DNA of 64,000 nucleotides from Paguma larvata (Eukaryota; Chordata; Mammalia; Carnivora; Viverridae): the NCBI GenBank assembly GCA_030068075.1, contig CM057826.1:61601312-61665311 (forward strand), written 5' to 3'. The stretch's first letter is position 1. Each line of letters starts with the position of its first letter. The notes beneath the pieces were generated by a model that saw only the letters and a list, made by a program, of their open reading frames with translations, ran no database searches and was not told where the DNA came from. A program made the position numbers and the translations under genes. Shown piece after piece: positions 57,141 to 64,000 of this stretch.

Positions 57141-58179
57141 CATACAAGCGCCTCCTCCCCGCCTTTGGGGAGCCTCCTGCTGCCTCCCGGGGGCTGCAGA
57201 CAGGGTGGGAATCTTATTCTGGAGAGAGCAGGAGGTCTGCCCCATGTCCTAGAGACCGGATTGCCAGAGAGAGGCTGCCATCTGCCCCCACCCCCCGATA
57301 AGGTCCCCCAGCCCCAACAGTGACCTCTCCCCTTGCATCTCTGCCCCAGGCCTGGACGCTTAAGCCACTTGACCTACTCCTGTGCTACACACCAAGAGCC
57401 AAGAAATATGAACTGAGGACCTCCCTGCCCTGGCATCCGGGTCTTAGTCTTCTCCCTTGCCTTTCCTCCCCCACAAGTCACTATACCAGGCACACATCGT
57501 CTCCCCTGTCTGACCTGGTATTTGTCCCCAGCCTGGGTCCTCGAACACATTCATGCCTGTGTGCAGCCGCCAGCCTCTGGATCCTACTGCCTACCTGCAG
57601 ATCCCATTCCTGGCACCTCCTGCCAGCTGCACCCAGGCCAGCCCAGCACATCTGGCCCAGGAAACCTGCCGGGTCTGGCCTGGTGAGCCAAGCACACAGC
57701 ACAAGGCGGGCGTTCATGTATCTCTGTGGAGGGAATGAAGGCAACGAAGAGAGACCACCGAGGCAGTGCACTCCCCTACCCTGCAGCAGCTCCAGCTGCC
57801 TGCCACCCTCCATCAGATACCCTCCACCTCCACTCCACACCCCCAAAACAGCCGTCCTTGGGCCTAGCCATGCACACACCGTCACCTACCCTCTGGAGCC
57901 TGGAGCGGGGGCCGGGCCTGCACAGCTCCTGGAGTTAGCTCCCAGCTCCCCAAGGTATGTGTTCTGGAAGAGGGGCTGGTGGTGGGCTCCGAATGGGCAC
58001 ATCCTCCTGGCCTAGGGACTCCTTGCCTGCGGGGAACAGCACGGCTGGAGGCCCAGGGCAGGCTCTGTCAAAGCCCAGGAACCATGGCCGGCGTCCCTCT
58101 GCCTGGGTCTGGGGGTCGCTCTGGGAGAGCTCTCTGTTCTGTCAAAATCTTTCCGACTCAGGGGTAGCCTGGCCATTCT
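57141..58179. other. GC-rich non-coding stretch
   Basis: A 231-codon frame (57320-58015) and overlapping frames on both strands have no domain. No named repeat. Confidence 0.45.
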
Positions 58180-58790
58180 CCCTCTCAGAACCTTTTAATA
58201 GGACCCTATTGCCCTCAGGACAGAGCTGAATTTCTGAGTTGAGCCAACCTGCCGCTCTCCGCCTCTATCATTGCATCCCTCCTCCGCTCTCCTGCTGCCC
58301 CGAGGTGCTCCCCAGGTCTCTGGCCTCAGGGCCCTACCTGGCCTGGTCTGCCTGCCCCGCGTCCTAGTGAACCCCTGTTTGGGCTCCTCCTTTGGCAGAA
58401 CCAAGTAAGGCGGAGCTCCTGAAGCTCACACAATTTGGGGTGGGGCTCTTGAAGGAAAAGAACACAAACGATGAAGTCAGAGCCCTGAAATTGAGGGTCC
58501 CTGAAGCTTTGGGCCGTTAGCTTCACGGCTGCTTGCTGCTCCCTCTGAACCCTTCAGACCTCGACTACCCAAACACACTCACCTGACCTGTTACCTTCTT
58601 TGACCAACCTTTCCCTGGCCCCTCCCACCACTCCCCATTTCTACCCAGGTTCGGGTTTCCAGGGTGCCCTAGGCATGGCTTCACAGTGCCCACATCGCCC
58701 TGCGTCCTAAGTGCCTACCTGTGGGCCTGACCCTTCCATGAGTCTGGGGCCTCCCTGAGGGCAAGGGCAGTGCTAAGTCATCAGCATTTC
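58180..58790 (+). repeat. L2 fragments
   Basis: ctattgccctcaggacagag at about 58205, and ggcctccctgagggcaaggg at about 58747, sense L2 start and end phrases with decayed DNA between. Confidence 0.5.
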
Positions 58791-59180
58791 GGCAGGGGCG
58801 TGCAGGTGTCTCTGGAGACAGGTAGAACAAAAGAATGAACGCTTTTCCCACCAATAAGTAAACACGTGAGCATCTCTCATCTCTTCTGGAAGGCTTAAAC
58901 ATTCAGCTGTCCTAAAGCAGAGGCTATCCCACCAGGAAGGTCTCCCCCACCCCACTCGGAGCTGCAATCAGCCTGAAACTGCCAGCTAAACCCTTCAACA
59001 GCCCGGAGGCCAGGTTCAGGGAGTCCACCAGGGGGCAGTGCGGGAACATGGATTCATTCAACGGCACCTGCAAGTAATTGCCCTTCCCTAAGCCTTCTGC
59101 CTGCAAAAAGGATCTCCACCCAGCCCCACCATCCTGCGGCTCCCAGAGCTCCAGCTACTCATCCCCACCGTTCACAGAAG
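58791..59180. other. Non-coding stretch around a CTCF-type site
   Basis: No named repeat or gene apart from the motif at 59024. Confidence 0.4.
59024..59040 (+). promoter_or_regulatory. CTCF-type motif
   Basis: tccaccagggggcagtg matches the canonical CTCF core (CCACCAGGGGGC) in forward orientation. The best of the three motifs in the window. Confidence 0.65.
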
Positions 59181-59330
59181 AAAGCCGGGGCTGAGGAGTC
59201 AGGCCGATCCAGGATCAAACCCCAGCTCTACCATTTCCATCCTAGCTGTGCGAATTTTGGCAGGCTCCTTTCCATCTCTGAGCTAGTCTTCTAACCTGCA
59301 GGCTTGCCGCGATGCCCATGGGAGTCTCTG
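59181..59330 (+). repeat. MIR
   Basis: ccaggatcaaaccccagctc, taccatttccatcctagctg, ctttccatctctgagctagt. Confidence 0.75.
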
Positions 59331-59334
59331 AAAA

Positions 59335-59600
59335 CGGTAAACCCCCAGATTCACGTTGGTTATTGGTTAATTCATCATAAACGATGGTCTCAGTCCACTG
59401 TCTAATTCCCAAGGGACGCCGCACGAACTGGATTTCAGCTTCAGGGTAAAATGTTGAAAATGCCAACCCTATAATAAGGTTATAAAAAGCTCTGATTTAG
59501 TCTTTATTAAAGACATTATGAGCAGTTTATTGATTTTTTAAGGGAAATGAGAGGAAGCAGGAGCAAACCCTCCTGGGTGCCAATTGAATTAGCAGTTGGG
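59335..59600. other. Candidate conserved non-coding element
   Basis: Repeat-free AT-rich block with gttggttattggttaattca, aaggttataaaaagctctga and gccaattgaattagcagttg. Confidence 0.35.
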
Positions 59601-59664
59601 AGTTTATTACATGGGAGACACGACACAGCAGCGTGCTGTCACTGGTTTCTGTCCCTCCGCTGTC

Positions 59665-59790
59665 TCCTTCCCCTGCCACAAACTGGGAGCTCCCCCAGGC
59701 TGTGAAGGAACCTCTCTGGAGCCCCAGTGCCCAGCACAAGGGGTAACACAGAGTCCGTGCTCAATAAATGCACGCCATATTGCTCTAAGG
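59665..59790 (+). repeat. L2 3' end
   Basis: gggagctcccccaggctgtg, agtgcccagcacaagggg and gtgctcaataaatgcacg. Confidence 0.75.
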
Positions 59791-60749
59791 AAGGCCTTAG
59801 AGAATATTTCCTTTCCTACTCTCCACTTGGGTTTCTGTCAGCATCATCAACAGTCCTTGGCTGCAAGCCCTAAACTCCTATGTGAGGGAACTTAATCTAC
59901 TGGAAAGAGGTCAGGAAGCTCCCCAAATGAAGCGAAAGCCAGGGGACTGAGCTCAGCAAATGCCAGAGCAGCTCAGCGGTGGGGGGTGGGGGACACTCTC
60001 CTCTCTGCCAGGTTGCCCCCACTGCGATGAATGACCTCCAATGGCCTCTCCCTATGATTCAAAACCCCCGGAGAAAGGCCAGCCCTTTCATTGGCCTGGT
60101 CCGTAGAACATAGACCCCTTGCCGTAGAACCCCCAGGACAACCCCACCCACAGTGCAAGAGGGGCAAATTCCCCAGTGCAGGGCACGGGGATGCTGGATG
60201 GCCAATGACCCGCAGGTCCGTGACCCAATCCAATACAGCAAGTCCAAGCTGGGACTCCAGTCCCCAGAACTCTCCCTGCCCCCCAACCGGTTCCCAGAGC
60301 CCAGCCTTGCAGCACAGAGCTTGGGAAAGCGGCCGTGTGAGGGAAGCAGGTGAGACTGAGGTTATTCCTTCAGCGTGTGGGAGAGCCGGCCGAGGAGGCA
60401 GGGCCCATGGAGGGCAGGGCAGAGTGAGTGAGTGACAGAGAGAAGCCTTCAGTTCAGAGAGAAGGCCTGGGAGCTCATCTCAGCGTGCCCGACTTCTCTG
60501 GGCCGCAGCTACATCATCAGTAAAGATTGTTCTGGACAACCTTATCTGTCCTCCACGGTCCCTCTGTCCAGCAGAAGCCAAGTACGTGGGTCCCTGAGGC
60601 CTACAGAGACGCGAAGACTCCCCTGCCATCGACCACACGCAAACACACACACACGCACACACACACACAGAGAGGCTCACCAGACCCCAATAATAAAGAG
60701 GCCCCTTCTCTCAGTCATTACACAGCAAATTTCCAGAGATGAGAAGCTG
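59791..60749. other. Non-coding stretch with a CA repeat
   Basis: (CA)n at 60641-60669. No gene or other named repeat. Confidence 0.45.
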
Positions 60750-60945
60750 GCCTTGAATTAGCTCTTTGGCTCATTAGCTGTGTGACCCTAAGCAAGTCAT
60801 TAATCGTGAAGCTTCAGTGTCTTCCTCTGAAAAATGTGAGTGACACCTTCCTCATAGGCTTGGTGCATCACACGAGGCAACACGTGTGGGAGAACGTTGT
60901 ACGTTGTGGAACCCAGGAACTAATTCTACTTTCAGTGGCAAAAGC
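60750..60945 (+). repeat. MIR
   Basis: tagctgtgtgaccctaagca, agtgtcttcctctgaaaaat and ctcataggcttggtgcatca. Confidence 0.8.
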
Positions 60946-60960
60946 CCAGGGCCTTTTATT

Positions 60961-60987
60961 GGGGGGGGGGGGAGTAACAGAGCCCTT

Positions 60988-61024
<37 letters not shown>
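60961..61024. repeat. G12 run followed by (CT)n
   Basis: Twelve G at 60961-60972 and a (CT)n tract of about 17 units at 60991-61024. Confidence 0.97.
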
Positions 61025-61028
<4 letters not shown>

Positions 61029-62089
61029 TTTGCAGACTGGCTCATTGGGAATCCCGTAGCCACCTGGGCCCAGCCCTCTGCCTGCAAGCCCATGCCACAG
61101 AGCCCCGCGGGAGCCATCCTGGGAGAGGGGGGCTCCGCGCAGCCCGTTCCCGCCACAAGAGACTGAGCCAAAGTGTGTGTCAGAGACCCTGTTTACACCT
61201 GAGGGCGGTACCTGCCGCTGCTACACGTGTAGTTAGGGTCATGCCAGCTGCTGCAAAAGTAGCCCCAGAGGCCTACGAACACTCACACCCAGTAGGAGTT
61301 TATTTCTATTCAAGCAATAGTCCAAGTCAGGAAAACCCAACCAATTCAGAAAGGCTTTACATTTCTGAGTTCTGTCTCCTTTCATTTCAGCCTGCAGCCG
61401 GGACGGTTGTCGCCTGAGCGCATGGCTTTCTGGTACTATCTTGCTATGGGCAGCAAAAAGGAACAAATGCACCCTAGCTTTCAGGCTCTTTTCCTCTTCC
61501 CCTGAAACAACCGCTTCCATGGCCCATTCCGGGCAATGGTTCATTCCGTGTTCTCAACTGCATACCGGGAGTCCCCGGCCTTCCTGCTGTGAGGGCTGTA
61601 TTGTCCCCACCCACTGCCCAATCCCAGCCCATGCCACGTATGTTGTTATGGCAACACCTTCACTTCGAGATACGAATTTCTGTATTAATTTGAGTAATAC
61701 GAGCTGCTGAGACGTAGCTCCAAAATGAGTAAGGGCTCAACGCTTCTGAATTGGTTTCTTCTTCACATCATGGTCCTGAGCCTGTATTCCTAGTCATTGG
61801 GGGTATCCTCTTCATCAGGATCAGGGAGAGGCTTCCACCATTTGTGGTCTTGTCCCCATCTCCTGCCAGCCTTAGGAAGGGGAGACAATGAGGAGGGACA
61901 CGCTCGCTCCTTAAAAGCCTCAGCTCCAACCAGCCAAAACTCAGTACTCAGCCCATGGCCACATCTAACTTACAAGGGAGGCAAGAACCAGGAAGAAGAG
62001 AAAATGGATTGGGGGGGGGTGCGAACAGCCAAGAGTCAAGTCAAACTCCATCTTTGGGGGGTTTTCTCTAATCCACCCCTCATGCCTAA
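61025..62089. other. Non-coding stretch, nothing recognised
   Basis: A ten-base G run at 62011-62020 region. A 211-codon plus frame (60782-61417) crosses the MIR, the G run and the CT repeat, so it is not a gene. Confidence 0.45.
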
Positions 62090-62300
62090 TGGTGCACATA
62101 TGGTCATTCATTCTTTCAACACATATTTACTTAGCAACTACTATGTGCAGGCCCTGTGAGGAGAGGCAGTGATTGATGAATCAGACACTGATCTGTGTCC
62201 TCAGTGAGCTCACAGCCTAATGGAGAGACCAGAGAAACGTACAATTACACACCAGTGTGGTTCAAGCTGACGGAGAGTGTGCAAGGAAGGGGGCTAATAA
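62090..62300. repeat. Ancient LINE/SINE-type remnant
   Basis: caacacatatttacttagca, actactatgtgcaggccctg, gtgagctcacagcctaatgg: a common ancient repeat motif order, class not assigned. Confidence 0.5.
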
Positions 62301-62599
62301 GGGGGTGAAGTTGTACATGGGGTGAAGTTGTTCTTGGGGTGAGGGGTGTTGTTTCAACTGAGGCCTATCGGCTGTGTGCATTGTCCCAGTGCGGAGGAAG
62401 GGCTCAGAGTGAGTCCCAGACAGTGGCCAATCTGAGCCTGGGGCAACCTGCCAGGCGGGGCCGGGCTGGTTGAGAGGAACAGTCCGGAATCCCAGCCCTC
62501 CTTCAGCAGCGAGCCCCTGGAAGATGGCTCTATCTCTGGGTGACGGAGGGAGGCCAGTGCAGAGCAAGATGTCCGGAACGTGAGATATCAAATACAAGG

Positions 62600-62990
62600 G
62601 GCGCGTCGGTTTCCTCTGGCCACTGTAACCAATTACCACAAACTTATTGGCTCCCAAAGATGCAAATATATTACTGACTATTCTAGAGGTCAGAGGTCCA
62701 CAATGGCTCTCAAGAAAACTGCAGAGGGGAATCTGCTTCCTTGCTTTTCCAGCTCCTAGAGGCCACCTGCCTCCCTTGGCTCATGACCCCCAGCCGGCAA
62801 TTGCATCCCTCCAATCTCCGCTTCTGCCCCCGCATCCCCTCCTCCGCCTCTCCCGCTTCCCTCTCATGCATGAGGCTACCTGTGATTGCATGGAGTCCTC
62901 CCAGATAACCCAGAATTGTCTCCTCGTCTCAAGGCTCCTAACTTCTTTTCCTTATGGAAATACTCCGCACGTTGTTAACCCAGGGTCTGG
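62600..62990 (-). repeat. Ancient LTR-like repeat
   Basis: Second copy of the family at 22590-23055: cctctggccactgtaaccaa, ttaccacaaacttattggct, gcttttccagctcctagagg, cccagataacccagaattgt. Confidence 0.55.
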
Positions 62991-63384
62991 GCCACGACCC
63001 AGTCAAAGCCAACCAGAGCCATCCATTGCCTGGTTCAGGGCTGGGCACGGCCCAAGCCAGGGCAATGAGTGTTCTCGGGACTTACTGCAGAGCTATCGGG
63101 GAAGCAATGCTGCCTGGTGGCCACCTTTGGGGAAGCCCTCGGAGGCGACACATACACGGGGAAAGCAGATCTGAGTAATGCAAAGAGATGATGACATCGT
63201 TTGGGATCTGGATCTAGTTACGCCTGAAGCAAACTCTGGACATCTCAATTACGTGAACCAAAAAAAAAAAAATCTATTTGGGTTCAATTCCATTTCTAGC
63301 AGTTGCAAGCAAATAGATATTGACAAATTCAGCCTCTGGCACTAGCCTCAGGCTTAGGGACTGCCTGCAATGTCTCTCTCCCTT
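62991..63384. other. Non-coding stretch, nothing recognised
   Basis: An A run at 63260-63272. No gene. Confidence 0.4.
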
Positions 63385-63640
63385 TCCCCAGTCTTCTCCA
63401 CCTGTCAAGACTGTTTCGCACCACCTCTTCAAGGAAGCCATCCCTGATTCTCCACGCTCCCAGCTCACCTGCCCCTACCCAGAATGCTCTCCTTAGGATC
63501 CCAAGCTCTCCAGTTGGCCACCTCAGCCAGCTGCCTTGCCAGAGCCCCCTTGACCTCCCCTGTCCTTTCAGCCTCAGGGAGGAGCTGCCTGTCTGCCCTC
63601 TGGTCACTTACATCTGCTGGAACAAGACCTTCCACCAATC
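63385..63640 (+). repeat. L2
   Basis: cctcttcaaggaagccatcc, ctgattctccacgctcccag, and ccctctggtcacttacatct follow sense L2 order. Confidence 0.65.
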
Positions 63641-64000
63641 TGGAAGAACCAGATGCTAAGCTGCAGGAGAGCTCAGAGCCAACAGCTGCCATCCTTGAGA
63701 GCAGGGAAGGAAAAGCCTTGGTCCTTCGCCAAGGGTTGCTGAGTCCTGTCCTTGAAAGGGCCCCAAAAGCCAGCTCAGAGCTTCTCACCCTGAGATCTTC
63801 TTTAGAAGGCCAAGGTCATCCCCAACAGAGCAGCAGTCAGATCACCGGTCATTTCCCCCGGACACAGAGAATTAGGAAGGGTCCTTGAAGATCCCGGTGC
63901 CCTCATCCTTCCATACCTCTGATTCTGATCTATTCTCTGATTCTGATCGATGCACAGGGTTGAGGGCCACTGCCATCCCTCAACAAACTTTATGATCTTC
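63641..64000. other. Non-coding stretch at the window edge
   Basis: No gene or named repeat. tctgattctgatc is locally doubled at 63920-63950. Confidence 0.4.

Noticed and set aside
57320..58015. 231-codon plus-strand frame
   Set aside because: No recognisable domain; overlapping open frames on both strands; composition follows local GC.
60782..61417. 211-codon plus-strand frame
   Set aside because: Built from a MIR, a G run and a CT repeat.

Overview
This is a window of mammalian nuclear DNA, almost certainly from a cat-family (felid) carnivore. The evidence is eight carnivore tRNA-derived SINEs of the feline SINEC_Fc type, most with intact target-site duplications, on a background of old MIR, L2 and L1 remnants. 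There is no operon structure or prokaryotic feature. The exact felid species cannot be told from the sequence.

The window holds one recognisable protein-coding gene, HRH2, the histamine H2 receptor, on the + strand. Its intronless main coding exon (17960-19039) encodes the complete 359-residue seven-helix receptor with all expected ligand and G-protein signature residues. The stop codon of that form lies inside a strong splice donor: the exon can end at 19035 and the TAA is made from the intron's GTAA. About 26.8 kb downstream, 45885-46077 follows a good acceptor, is in the matching phase and encodes a 63-residue alternative tail. I read it as the terminal coding exon of the longer HRH2 isoform known in human, predicting a 422-residue product here. 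A candidate poly(A) signal lies at 48811. The 5' side of the main exon probably starts at an acceptor at 17791-17794, so the promoter and first exon are probably outside the window.

Layout. 1-17.8 kb: upstream intron or intergenic DNA with L1, SINE, MIR and L2 remnants, a CA repeat and a 420-bp GGAT array. 17.8-19.0 kb: HRH2 main exon. 19.0-45.9 kb: the intron leading to the alternative tail exon. It contains a CCAT array complementary to the upstream GGAT array, a nearly complete antisense L1 (about 25.0-31.3 kb) hit by three SINEs, a TTCC array, runs of same-strand MIRs at 35.6-38.6 kb, and a decayed sense L1 at 41.4-42.4 kb. 45.9-48.8 kb: alternative exon and probable 3' UTR, including an L2. 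48.8-64 kb: non-coding DNA with repeats, several repeat-poor stretches that look like conserved non-coding elements, and three good CTCF-type motifs (47.07, 53.10 and 59.02 kb) in divergent arrangement.

I found no new enzyme system, CRISPR array, RNA gene or intact mobile-element coding region. The most interesting points are the splice-or-stop switch that decides the receptor tail, the sequence of that tail, and the complementary tetranucleotide arrays that flank the receptor exon.
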